Below are positions 29,504 through 36,238 of a stretch of DNA of 64,000 nt, one piece after another; the stretch's first letter is position 1, and the number at the start of each line of letters is the position of its first letter. The notes below the pieces were generated by a model. It was not told the origin of the DNA. It ran no database searches and saw only the letters and a program-made list of their open reading frames with translations. This stretch comes from a virus. The stretch covers positions 1 to 64,000 of IMG/VR virus record IMGVR_UViG_3300046542_000074; one strand, given 5' to 3'. The translations under genes and the position numbers were made by a program.

Positions 29504-30022
29504 TCATGGAAGGAGACGTTGATTCTCAGGCTTTTGATTGAATCTTACACGCTCACGCAGGGTAGCCAAGTCGATTGGCCTAAAATTAATGTTCTCTAAA
29601 GAAGTATTGAAGTACCGAGCGTCATTGATTGTGTGCTCGTGGACATGCCCATGAATATTCACCTTCCCACGAAGTTCATCAGGATGAATCGGGCAGTGAC
29701 TCAGCCAGAACTCTTTGTACTTCTTGAATGCGTACACCTCATCGTACACACTACACAAATGTTCCATTGTGATCCCACGCTCCAAATCGTGGTTCCCAAC
29801 AATCAAGATTTTCTTCTCTGCAACCCATGTGCCTACCTCATCTAGCGCTTCAAATGTGAAGGCAGCATCTCCCATGAAGTAAACAACATCCCGCTTAGTT
29901 ACTACTTGATGGTAATTCTCTTTGACCATTTCAGCGTGTTCTGCTTCGCTGTCAAATCCTCGATACTTACCAATGTTCTTATGCCCAAGGTGGGCATCCC
30001 CCAAAAACCATACGTTTGCGAT
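29504..30022 (-). CDS. metallophosphoesterase, probable ATC start
   Basis: Calcineurin-type phosphoesterase: GDAHLGHKN, MGDAAF, GNHD, SHCPIH and NIHGHVH give the full two-metal site, as in small phage and YfcE-like phosphodiesterases. A TTG at 30004 would remove the first beta strand (NVWFLGDAHLGH), which holds the metal-binding Asp. Upstream in frame the only reasonable start is ATC at 30022, which has AGGGAG 7 nt before it, and no ATG, GTG or TTG lies between it and the stop further up. Length 172 residues. Substrate unknown. Confidence 0.82.
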   Translation of the reverse strand: MANVWFLGDAHLGHKNIGKYRGFDSEAEHAEMVKENYHQVVTKRDVVYFMGDAAFTFEALDEVGTWVAEKKILIVGNHDLERGITMEHLCSVYDEVYAFKKYKEFWLSHCPIHPDELRGKVNIHGHVHEHTINDARYFNTSLENINFRPIDLATLRERVRFNQKPENQRLLP

Positions 30023-30023
30023 T

Positions 30024-30206
30024 TTAAGTCTCCCTTAGTTCTCTGTGAACAACAGTTATTTTAACATTCTTTGACTCTTCATACCGTGAAGCTTCGTTAT
30101 ACGCTGAGTCCTCATTCTTGTAAAGCCCCAAAGAGATGTACAGTTCCAGTGGCCCCTTATCTGTGTCATACGACACCAATCGTACAACCTCATACACAGT
30201 TATCAT
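30024..30206 (-). CDS. hypothetical protein, 60 aa
   Basis: The ATG after ACGGAG is chosen; it lies 4 nt after the AT-hook gene. Beta-rich N-terminus (VYEVVRLVSYDTDKGPLELY) and a basic end. Function unknown. Confidence 0.66.
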   Translation of the reverse strand: MITVYEVVRLVSYDTDKGPLELYISLGLYKNEDSAYNEASRYEESKNVKITVVHRELRET

Positions 30207-30210
30207 AAAA

Positions 30211-30456
30211 CTACTCCGTTGTATCAGAAGCATCAGATTTCTTGTTGGTAGAACCTTTCGGCCTTCCTCCAGACCTCTTAGGTGTGGCGTTCAAGTCTAC
30301 CTGATCCACATGAATGACGTAGACCTTTCCAGAAGACTCATCTAAGCCAACAACAGTAGAGGTCTTCACACCCTCTTGCTCATCAGTCCCCACAGATATC
30401 TTAAGAGTCAGACCATCTATCTGCTGCCAGTTGAACACATATGCCCAGTCCTTCAT
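30211..30456 (-). CDS. AT-hook protein, 81 aa
   Basis: First gene of the minus operon. A small beta domain (LTLKISVGTDEQEG, STVVGLDESSGKVYVIHV) is followed by KRSGGRPKGSTNKK, a classic AT-hook (GRPKG in a basic setting) that binds the minor groove of AT-rich DNA. RBS AGGAG. May regulate its own operon or organise phage DNA. Confidence 0.75.
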   Translation of the reverse strand: MKDWAYVFNWQQIDGLTLKISVGTDEQEGVKTSTVVGLDESSGKVYVIHVDQVDLNATPKRSGGRPKGSTNKKSDASDTTE

Positions 30457-30779
30457 TTCTTTCTCCTGTCAGGGTGTGGACAGCATACGCCTACCAACAG
30501 AAGAGAGCAAGCTCTTTCCACAAAGATATCATTCCATTCAGGTGTTGACACACCCAGCACAGAATGAGAGGATGCTTCAGGTCAGGAGGTATACGCACTT
30601 TGTTCCTATAGGTATACGCACTTTATGCGTGACCCATCCTGCACTTTGTGCGTATGAGTAATACTGATCTACCCAAACAGAATAAATAATACTGAAAGAT
30701 CAAAAGCAAAAGCACCCGGCACAGAATCTCTGAGATGCTTATAGAGAGGTGATCAATGAATAATCAATAAAGGTATAAA
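30457..30779. promoter_or_regulatory. divergent control region with TACGCACTTT repeats
   Basis: Lies between the minus operon and the plus-strand wHTH gene. AGGTATACGCACTTT occurs twice (30587-30601 and 30610-30624, 23 bp apart, about two helical turns), and GCACTTTGTGCGTAT follows in partly inverted form (about 30640-30655). ACGCAC/TGCGT and GCAC/GTGC form short dyads. A TTGACA at 30545 has no good -10, and I cannot assign either promoter. Likely binding sites for a regulator or initiator. Confidence 0.6.
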
Positions 30780-31229
30780 ATGGAACAAGAAAGATTTGTG
30801 ATGTTGCCATACAACCTGATGGCGGCACATGGCTACTACAGTCTCAAGACCGGTGAACAGGTCAAGATGTCACAAGGAGTTAAGTTTGTATATTTGTATT
30901 TGAAAGATAGAAACAACTTCTTTGTTAACATCAAGGGCGGTGATCACTTTGAATCACAGGGTACAATCGCTGAAGCGGTTGGTATGGATGTAAGACGTGT
31001 TGGTACAATCCTTACTGAGCTGATGGCTCATTCTGTTGTGGTCGCTACACTTGAGAAGTGTGCCAACGGCAGGAGATATCATTATCATAAGATAAATGAT
31101 CTTTCTTTGTGGACAGACAAGAAAGAAGCAAGTAAGATTAAAGCAGTAGCAAAACCAAACCCATCTGTTGTGGAGTACACAGATGAATTCTTAAGCGGTA
31201 TTGTGTGGGAGAGAGAAGATGCTTACTGA
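30780..31229 (+). CDS. winged-helix DNA-binding protein, 149 aa
   Basis: First plus-strand gene after the repeat region. Residues about 60-85 (QGTIAEAVGMDVRRVGTILT then ELMAHSVV) form a winged helix-turn-helix followed by a beta wing (VATLEKCANGRRYHYHKI), as in replication initiators of the O/DnaD type and some regulators. N-terminal GVKFVYLYLKDRNNFF resembles the first helix of that fold. Replication initiation or transcription control are both possible; the neighbouring repeats fit either. Confidence 0.7.
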   Translation: MEQERFVMLPYNLMAAHGYYSLKTGEQVKMSQGVKFVYLYLKDRNNFFVNIKGGDHFESQGTIAEAVGMDVRRVGTILTELMAHSVVVATLEKCANGRRYHYHKINDLSLWTDKKEASKIKAVAKPNPSVVEYTDEFLSGIVWEREDAY

Positions 31230-31458
31230 AGATTGGAATAAACTTGAGGTTGGTAGTGTTGTATACGCACTCAAGAAGTTGACTGAGTGGAGCGACTGTC
31301 ATGGGCATTGTGTTTGCGCAGAGAAAGGGGATAAGCTTGTTGTGAGAGGGTTCAACACAAGAGGTGATCCACACTTCAGTCATGAACATATTACTGATGG
31401 TCGATCATTCTATTTGGATAAACACGAATGCTCCACTATGAAACACTTTGACCACTAG
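31219..31458 (+). CDS. hypothetical protein, 79 aa
   Basis: The ATG overlapping the end of the wHTH gene, with GGGAGAGAG upstream, is chosen. SDCHGHCVCAEKGDKL holds a Cys/His set; the body is beta-rich. Function unknown. Confidence 0.7.
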   Translation: MLTEDWNKLEVGSVVYALKKLTEWSDCHGHCVCAEKGDKLVVRGFNTRGDPHFSHEHITDGRSFYLDKHECSTMKHFDH

Positions 31459-31471
31459 GAGGAATTATTTA

Positions 31472-31723
31472 ATGTTCGATGAAATCATGCCGATTTGGGA
31501 GGTGTATGCTGATCATGGATATGATGGCGAATCAATACTCTGGTTATGTGTTAAGTTGGAAACAGCCAAGTATCTCTGTGATTGGGAGAATGCACTCATG
31601 GAGAATAAATACCATGAAGCTGTAAAACGAACACCACAAATGGCTCTGGCAATTAATAGACGCTACTGGTGGGTAGGTCAATCGACCTTTGGTGTACGAG
31701 AACAGGAGGTAATTTTAAATTGA
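31472..31723 (+). CDS. hypothetical protein, 83 aa
   Basis: Strong AGGAGG before the ATG; an upstream in-frame start is ignored. Acidic N-terminus, basic C-terminus (PQMALAINRRYWWVGQSTFG). Stop overlaps the next ATG. Function unknown. Confidence 0.68.
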   Translation: MFDEIMPIWEVYADHGYDGESILWLCVKLETAKYLCDWENALMENKYHEAVKRTPQMALAINRRYWWVGQSTFGVREQEVILN

Positions 31724-31935
31724 TGATGCTGTGTGAGTGCAAGTCGTGTGGTGGCAGAGGCTTCCGTGTTCCAGAGTATGATGCTGACGAACACAATATG
31801 ATCCAAGCTGAAATCATCTCTGGTGTTTGGGATTGTAAACCCTGCAACGGTTCTGGATATGTTGAGCGGGAAGTTGATGGTTGTATTTGTTATGCTAACA
31901 GTTGGTTTGAATGTGCCTGTGGATACCACACGTAG
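31723..31935 (+). CDS. DnaJ-type zinc-finger protein, 70 aa
   Basis: CKSCGGRGF and CKPCNGSGY are two CxxCxGxG motifs of the DnaJ central zinc domain, followed by CICY and CACGYH. No J domain is present, so it is a free-standing zinc module, perhaps for protein or nucleic-acid binding. Coupled to the previous gene (TGATG). Confidence 0.75.
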   Translation: MMLCECKSCGGRGFRVPEYDADEHNMIQAEIISGVWDCKPCNGSGYVEREVDGCICYANSWFECACGYHT

Positions 31936-31990
31936 GCATACTACCTGAATCAAACGAAAGCCAGAGATTCAACGTAAATAACACCCTGAA

Positions 31991-32050
31991 AACAACGATC
32001 GTATCCATACCTACCCAACCATACCGGGTAAGGTCTTGTCGTTGTTTCTT
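31991..32050 (+). terminator. long hairpin, probable terminator
   Basis: AACAACGA (31991-31998) pairs with TCGTTGTT (32039-32046), with an inner TACCC/GGGTA, then TCTTGTG. Lies in a 230-bp gap that otherwise holds only the next promoter. Confidence 0.55.
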
Positions 32051-32091
32051 GTGCTTAAAAGCATAGGTCAAATGAACCTCTATCACAACCG

Positions 32092-32120
32092 TTGACAAGA
32101 TAGATTTTGTCTATTACTAT
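32092..32120 (+). promoter_or_regulatory. second-family promoter
   Basis: TTGACA, 17 nt, TACTAT. CTATCAC lies 14 nt upstream of GATAG (which overlaps the -35), and ATAGA-TTTTG-TCTAT spans the spacer, so it may be controlled by a protein that binds CTATC/GATAG. Confidence 0.78.
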
Positions 32121-32167
32121 TAACTCATACAGAAATTTAACTTAAACTTACAGAAGGAATACCACTT

Positions 32168-32356
32168 GTGGAAACTAAACGAGACACAGACCCCGCAACC
32201 CAACATGAATGGTTCATGAAACTCCTTGAGGAAGCTGAGAAGTTCGATGAGGCAGAGTTTGAACGATTGGAGGGTGAGAAGTCATTCCGCTTTGAATATG
32301 CGCACGAGTCTCTGACAGAGAAAACAAGTCGGTTTAAACGAAACAGCTCTTACTGA
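32168..32356 (+). CDS. hypothetical acidic protein, 62 aa
   Basis: GTG start with AAGGAA upstream. Acidic helical protein (KLLEEAEKFDEAEFERLEGE). Function unknown. Confidence 0.62.
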   Translation: METKRDTDPATQHEWFMKLLEEAEKFDEAEFERLEGEKSFRFEYAHESLTEKTSRFKRNSSY

Positions 32357-32365
32357 GGAAATAAC

Positions 32366-32497
32366 ATGAAACAAGAAATTGATTGGGATTTGTTTGTTGG
32401 GTTTGGAGATTCTATTGGGATGGAAGAGATTACTGGTGTCGGTGAGGGTATTCGCCGTGATGAATATGAAGGTTTTGATTTGCGGCCAGATATTTAG
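32366..32497 (+). CDS. hypothetical acidic protein, 43 aa
   Basis: GAGGAAATAAC precedes the ATG. Acidic (GMEEITGVGEGIRRDEYEG). Function unknown. Its stop codon lies directly before the next promoter. Confidence 0.58.
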   Translation: MKQEIDWDLFVGFGDSIGMEEITGVGEGIRRDEYEGFDLRPDI

Positions 32498-32526
32498 TTG
32501 ACTTTAGAAATAAAGATTGATACAAT
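32498..32526 (+). promoter_or_regulatory. second-family promoter of the tRNA cluster
   Basis: TTGACT, 17 nt, TACAAT, then ATG-TACTTA, the same start-point motif as at 35449, 36698 and 49413. The 180 bp up to the first tRNA hold no convincing gene. Confidence 0.75.
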
Positions 32527-32708
32527 ATGTACTTAAGGGAAGAAACGATAACAACAATCAAAGTATTCTCCCAAAGAATTCAAGAGCACCATTCACTGAT
32601 TATTCGGCTAACAATCCTCTCCTATTGTTATCTGATGAGGCTTTGAATGCTGTTACTGAGATAAGTCGGTAGTGAACATGCCCTTCGTTTATCTTAGTAT
32701 TTAGTTTC

Positions 32709-32794
32709 GGGAGTAGTAGAGATACTGGGCAAGTATCAGCGCGCTGTAAACGCGCCGCCTATGGCTAGTGGTTCGATACCATCTGCTCCCACCA
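32709..32794 (+). tRNA. tRNA-Tyr (GUA)
   Basis: Acceptor GGGAGTA/TGCTCCC, D stem GATAC/GTATC, anticodon stem GCGCG/CGCGC with loop CTGTAAA (anticodon GUA), a long variable arm, GTTCGATACC T-arm and an encoded CCA. 86 nt, class II as expected for Tyr. Confidence 0.9.
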
Positions 32795-32903
32795 AACACG
32801 CTTAATCAAGACGTTGGTTATTCTATTAGCCGTTAAGGCACTAGAAGAAGTTTGACGAATCTTCAAAGCCTTCCACTGGTGTAAATGGGAGCAACAAATT
32901 TAT

Positions 32904-32980
32904 TGGCGAGTAGCACAGTTGGTAGTTGCGCGGAACTGTTAATTCCGATGTCGTAGATTCGAATTCTACCTCGCCAGCCA
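32904..32980 (+). tRNA. tRNA-Asn (GUU)
   Basis: Acceptor TGGCGAG/CTCGCCA, anticodon arm CGGAA-CTGTTAA-TTCCG (anticodon GUU), T-arm GTAGA-TTCGAAT-TCTAC, discriminator G and encoded CCA. Confidence 0.95.
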
Positions 32981-32997
32981 AACAATGAAGTATCGTT

Positions 32998-33086
32998 GCA
33001 GAGAACTCAAAGTGGACAACCAGAATGGTCTGTTGATTCACAGCGAGAGTCGAGAAATCAACCGGGCTGGTACACCCGTTCTCGCA
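32998..33086 (+). ncRNA. cloverleaf-like RNA without tRNA signatures
   Basis: Between tRNA-Asn and tRNA-Pro. GAGAA (33001-33005) pairs with TTCTC (33079-33083), extended by TGC/GCA across one bulged A. Inside are ACCA-GAA-TGGT, GTTGATT (33032-33038) with AATCAAC (33056-33062), and CGGG-CTGGTACA-CCCG (33063-33078) directly before the closing strand. No A-box, TTCRA or proper CCA. GCGAGA/TCTCGC is an alternative pairing. Possibly a decayed tRNA or a stable RNA. Confidence 0.4.
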
Positions 33087-33101
33087 GTACCAAGAACTAT
33101 T

Positions 33102-33177
33102 CAGGATATAGCTCAGTAGGCAGAGCGCGTGCTTTGGGAGCATGAGGCCACAAGTTCGAAACTTGTTATCCTGACCA
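33102..33177 (+). tRNA. tRNA-Pro (UGG)
   Basis: Acceptor CAGGATA/TATCCTG, D arm GCTC-AGTAGGCA-GAGC, anticodon arm CGTGC-TTTGGGA-GCATG (UGG), T-arm ACAAG-TTCGAAA-CTTGT, discriminator A, encoded CCA. Confidence 0.95.
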
Positions 33178-33182
33178 AATGT

Positions 33183-33258
33183 AAGTAATTGCTCGGGGTT
33201 CGATCCCCTAGTGTACGGTTGGATTCCGTAGCTCAGAATGGGCTGGTTCAATTACTTA
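33183..33258 (+). ncRNA. tRNA-like element with T-arm before D-arm
   Basis: A 9-bp helix AAGTAATTG (33183-33191) with CAATTACTT (33249-33257) encloses three hairpins in the order GGGG-TTCGAT-CCCC (a perfect B-box/T-arm), TACGG-TTGGATT-CCGTA, and TAGCTCAGAATGGGC (a perfect A-box/D-arm). This is the order of a circularly permuted tRNA or of two fused tRNA halves. No CCA. Not scored as a functional tRNA. Confidence 0.5.
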
Positions 33259-33316
33259 ACAGAGGAAGATCGAAGTACCGGCGCCGGTATGAGTAGATGC
33301 ACCTCGACCTAATTAT

Positions 33317-33390
33317 TGCGGTTTAGCTCAATGGTAGAGCAACGGACTTTGACTCCGTTTATGATTGTTCAACTCAATCAACCGCTTCCA
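33317..33390 (+). tRNA. tRNA-Gln (UUG)
   Basis: U1 start as in Gln tRNAs, acceptor GCGGTT/AACCGC, D arm GCTC-AATGGTA-GAGC, anticodon arm ACGGA-CTTTGAC-TCCGT (UUG), T-arm GATTG-TTCAACT-CAATC, encoded CCA. The first base pair is mismatched. Confidence 0.9.
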
Positions 33391-33393
33391 AAT

Positions 33394-33475
33394 TGCGAGA
33401 AAGCTTAGACTGCCTGTTGGTGTCACCCGGCTCATTCCCGGACGCTTCGTGGTTAAATTCCACTTCTCGCAACCA
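33394..33475 (+). tRNA. tRNA with CAU anticodon (Met or Ile2), atypical D region
   Basis: Acceptor TGCGAGA/TCTCGCA, anticodon stem-loop CCGG-CTCATTC-CCGG (CAU), T-arm GTGG-TTAAATT-CCAC, discriminator A, encoded CCA. 82 nt, because the D region is enlarged (GAC/GTC stem after a 7-nt linker), which is unusual; it may be poorly functional. Confidence 0.75.
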
Positions 33476-33479
33476 AATA

Positions 33480-33562
33480 GCCGAAGTCGCATAGTGGCCG
33501 ATTGCACCTCTCTTGTAAGGAGGAATTCCACACCGTCAGTTCGAATCTGACCTTCGGCACCA
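33480..33562 (+). tRNA. tRNA-Thr (UGU)
   Basis: Acceptor GCCGAAG/CTTCGGC, anticodon arm CCTCT-CTTGTAA-GGAGG (UGU, loop as in E. coli Thr tRNA), T-arm GTCAG-TTCGAAT-CTGAC, discriminator A, encoded CCA. The variable region (11 nt) is longer than usual. Confidence 0.88.
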
Positions 33563-33594
33563 AACAATTACCCGACAAGGAATTGTAAACAACT

Positions 33595-33618
33595 AACCCG
33601 CTTCGGCGGGTTTTCTTG
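33595..33618 (+). terminator. terminator after the tRNA cluster
   Basis: ACCCGC-TTCG-GCGGGT then TTTCTTG. Confidence 0.9.
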
Positions 33619-33641
33619 TATCTGAAGAAAGGAAAACAATA

Positions 33642-34043
33642 ATGGCAAGTCCAGAATTGATTCAAAAACGTGAGGAACTGTACCTTGCAGTATCTCGTGC
33701 TGGTGTAGGCGAAGCAATTGTAGAAGGTCGGTTTGATGCTCTGTGTACAGAACTTGGTTATGTTAACAAGACGGGAGTTACAGCTTACACAGTGTCTGAA
33801 GCTGATGCTAATAAGTTGCTCATCTTTAACCAAGCAACTGTAACGCTCACACTTCCAGCAACTATCGAAGCAGAATCCGATAAAACTGTAACTATCATGG
33901 CGGTTAACACTGTTGGTAAGATTGTTCTGGCAGGTGCTACGCCTGTATCGGTAGCCAACCAAGTTGATGCAAAAGCTATGGCTGGTATTGTTTATGCTGG
34001 TGGTACTTGGGTTGTGACAGGAACTTCTGTAGGGGCTGCGTAA
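33642..34043 (+). CDS. probable virion protein, 133 aa
   Basis: RBS AAGGAAAAC. A short N-terminal helix, then a beta-rich domain (YTVSEADANKLLIFNQATVT, TIMAVNTVGKIVLAGATPVS) of the kind that decorates virions or starts fibres. Stop overlaps the SGNH gene start (TAATG). No specific family recognised. Confidence 0.72.
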   Translation: MASPELIQKREELYLAVSRAGVGEAIVEGRFDALCTELGYVNKTGVTAYTVSEADANKLLIFNQATVTLTLPATIEAESDKTVTIMAVNTVGKIVLAGATPVSVANQVDAKAMAGIVYAGGTWVVTGTSVGAA

Positions 34044-35389
34044 TGTTCGCACTCAATCTATTAGTTTCAAGTTGTGCTCGTGCTGTAGCCTCCGCACCAG
34101 TAACTCCCACAACAATTAACTTCACATCTGCACAGTTCTCTCCGGGGTTTGCAGGTTCGATAAGCCTAACTAAGAATGCTGCTCGTATCTATGCTCGTGG
34201 TGCTTTGACACTTTGGTGTGGATTCATTACAGGCAGTGAAGCTAAGTTGACCAATCCGTCTGACTTCGGTGATAACGCTGGCTCTATGGAAGTTTCGATT
34301 GATAACGCTCCATTTACAGCCGCTGCTAACACTGGTTCGGTTTATACACTGTTCACTGGTCTGGTACATGCCACACGGTTTGTGCAGATTCGCTGGGTAC
34401 AGGCAATGGCTGATGCACCTTATATCGCTGCTACTGGTAACGTGCTGAGTGTCACTGGCGCACCTCCTGCATTGATTGCAGCACAGAACTGGATTCAAGC
34501 TGGTAGTAACTCAAGTACTGGTTTGTATTCTGCTGGTGTTGTTCCAAACAACTCGGGCTTTATACCACCATTGCAAGCTCCTGCTGGACAGGTCTACGGC
34601 ACTAACGTCGGCTCGGTTAAAATCCGTGGCGCATTCACCAAGATTGTTGCCACTGGACGACTGATTGGCGTGAGTAAGAACGGTGGGCCACCGTCCTACT
34701 ACTCCATTGCTGAAGAGTCTAATAACCCACCAGCAGCTCTTGTCATTCCGTGTGACGGCTCTGTAGCCACGTACAACGTGTGGGATAACGGTAACTACAA
34801 AGAACTTGGTGGTCACTTCTCGGTAAGTGGTAACAGCACACTTCTAGACATCGGCATTATCCGTAAGCTCGACCAGTTCGGTGATAGTATTACCGCTGGA
34901 GCACCGCCAGTGCAAACTGAGACTATGCGGGTCGCTGCTGCACTGGGCTTCGTAGGTTCTACGGCTGGTAGGGCTGGCGAGACAATCACAGGAATGAAAG
35001 GCATTCTTGATAATATTCTCCCCCTGAAGACAGTAACCTCCGATGACGTAGCCATCTTGGCTATTGGTGGTAACAGTTTAACTGGTGGTATCGATAGCAC
35101 AGAAAGGGCTGATTACCTTGAGTGTATTAACAAATTGGTGGCTAAAGGTTATGGCAAGATTATTTGCCGTGGTATCCTACCTGCTACTGATGGAAGTAAC
35201 TTGTGGACAACTGAGAACGGCGTACTCCAATCTGTTGTTACAGAACTTGGAAACTCCAACGTGGTGTTTCTCAACACAAGTACTTGGCTTGGCTACGCAA
35301 CCTCGGATGGTGTACACCCAACTGATCCGGGTTACGCAACACTTGCAACGTTCGCACTTCCAGCTTACACAAGTATTCTTGGACTGTAA
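34043..35389 (+). CDS. SGNH/GDSL hydrolase, probable virion esterase
   Basis: A 448-residue protein. The N-terminal 270 residues are beta-rich and probably anchor it to the virion. The C-terminal part is an SGNH hydrolase: FGDSITAG (S282), IGGNS (N344) and SDGVHPTDPG (D422, H425) give blocks I, III and V with the catalytic Ser and Asp-His pair; a block II Gly lies in GRAGETI. Such phage enzymes usually remove acetyl groups from surface polysaccharide. It lies upstream of the terminase and not among the tail genes. Followed by a terminator. Confidence 0.88.
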   Translation: MFALNLLVSSCARAVASAPVTPTTINFTSAQFSPGFAGSISLTKNAARIYARGALTLWCGFITGSEAKLTNPSDFGDNAGSMEVSIDNAPFTAAANTGSVYTLFTGLVHATRFVQIRWVQAMADAPYIAATGNVLSVTGAPPALIAAQNWIQAGSNSSTGLYSAGVVPNNSGFIPPLQAPAGQVYGTNVGSVKIRGAFTKIVATGRLIGVSKNGGPPSYYSIAEESNNPPAALVIPCDGSVATYNVWDNGNYKELGGHFSVSGNSTLLDIGIIRKLDQFGDSITAGAPPVQTETMRVAAALGFVGSTAGRAGETITGMKGILDNILPLKTVTSDDVAILAIGGNSLTGGIDSTERADYLECINKLVAKGYGKIICRGILPATDGSNLWTTENGVLQSVVTELGNSNVVFLNTSTWLGYATSDGVHPTDPGYATLATFALPAYTSILGL

Positions 35390-35394
35390 GACAT

Positions 35395-35416
35395 GCCCGC
35401 TTCGGCGGGCTTTTCT
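35395..35416 (+). terminator. terminator after the SGNH gene
   Basis: GCCCGC-TTCG-GCGGGC then TTTTCTTTG. Confidence 0.92.
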
Positions 35417-35448
35417 TTGTCCACTGAATAGACAAAATCTATCGATAG

Positions 35449-35477
35449 TTGACAAACGATAGAAATAGTTATACTAT
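35449..35477 (+). promoter_or_regulatory. second-family promoter before terS
   Basis: TTGACA, 17 nt, TACTAT, then CT-TACTTAT. CTATCGATAG (35439-35448) directly abuts the -35 and AACGATAG lies in the spacer: likely operator. Confidence 0.8.
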
Positions 35478-35510
35478 CTTACTTATGACCAACTAAAGCA
35501 GGAGTTAACA

Positions 35511-35957
35511 ATGTCAGAAATTGAAGACGTTGGCGATTCTCCATTCGCCAATGAAACATCATGGAAGGGTGGCGTTAGTGCTAATCCCAATGGTCGGCCA
35601 AAAGGTGTGAAGAACGCCAAACCCCGATCCAAAATGCGAAGCACACTTACCAAGCTGTATACGCTTGAGAAAGATGCTGTCGATATTATCCGTGACAGTT
35701 TGAAAGTAAAGAAAGATGCTGAAGGCAATAAAGTTGAGACTGATAAGACCCAACTGGACACCGCCAAGTTTGTAATCAAAGCAATTGAATCCTTCAACAA
35801 TACTTGCCTTCGTGAAGAGATGGCTATCGTTGGTATCCGTGCGAAAGATGACAATGCAGCAAATGAACTTGAAGAGAATCAATCCGTAGCCTCTGAGCCA
35901 GCCGTGAATACTGGTAACTTCAGTATGGACATGGTTGAATCGAACCTTAAACACTGA
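35511..35957 (+). CDS. probable terminase small subunit
   Basis: Located just ahead of the large terminase. The N-terminus NPNGRPKGVKNAKPRSK is the basic NGRPKG segment found in many phage small terminases, and the middle is helical (LTKLYTLEKDAVDIIRDSL). 148 residues. Expected to bind the packaging site. The assignment depends on position plus this motif. Confidence 0.68.
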   Translation: MSEIEDVGDSPFANETSWKGGVSANPNGRPKGVKNAKPRSKMRSTLTKLYTLEKDAVDIIRDSLKVKKDAEGNKVETDKTQLDTAKFVIKAIESFNNTCLREEMAIVGIRAKDDNAANELEENQSVASEPAVNTGNFSMDMVESNLKH

Positions 35958-36238
35958 TGATTATATTGGATGTTTACGGGATACAACCAAAGAATGATAA
36001 GTACTGTCCGGGTATTTACCTTGTCAAGATACCACCAAACTTCACCTACAAAACCCACAGGCTTCCAATATGGTTGTTTAGGGCTAACTCCAACAAAGGT
36101 ATTGTTGACCAAGCCATTATTGGCCACCATCACATAGCCTACAGTGTAAGCCACAATGAAGTATTCTTTATCAATGAAGAAGAACTCGACAGTGATTACG
36201 ACATCATCTACAAACAAGGAGCAATTAATGCTGTATGA
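35957..36238 (+). CDS. hypothetical protein, 93 aa
   Basis: Beta-rich (KYCPGIYLVKIPPNFTYKTH, IAYSVSHNEVFFINEEEL). Lies between the terminase subunits. Start overlaps the last base of the previous stop. Function unknown. Confidence 0.7.
   Translation: MIILDVYGIQPKNDKYCPGIYLVKIPPNFTYKTHRLPIWLFRANSNKGIVDQAIIGHHHIAYSVSHNEVFFINEEELDSDYDIIYKQGAINAV

Noticed and set aside
32562-32672. 37-codon frame ending NNPLLLLSDEALNAVTEISR
   Set aside because: Protein-like, but it has no start codon apart from one inside the promoter. It may be a remnant of a gene; not enough to annotate.
32841-33251. 136-codon minus-strand frame over the tRNA cluster
   Set aside because: It is the complement of tRNA genes and has the usual false-protein look of such regions.
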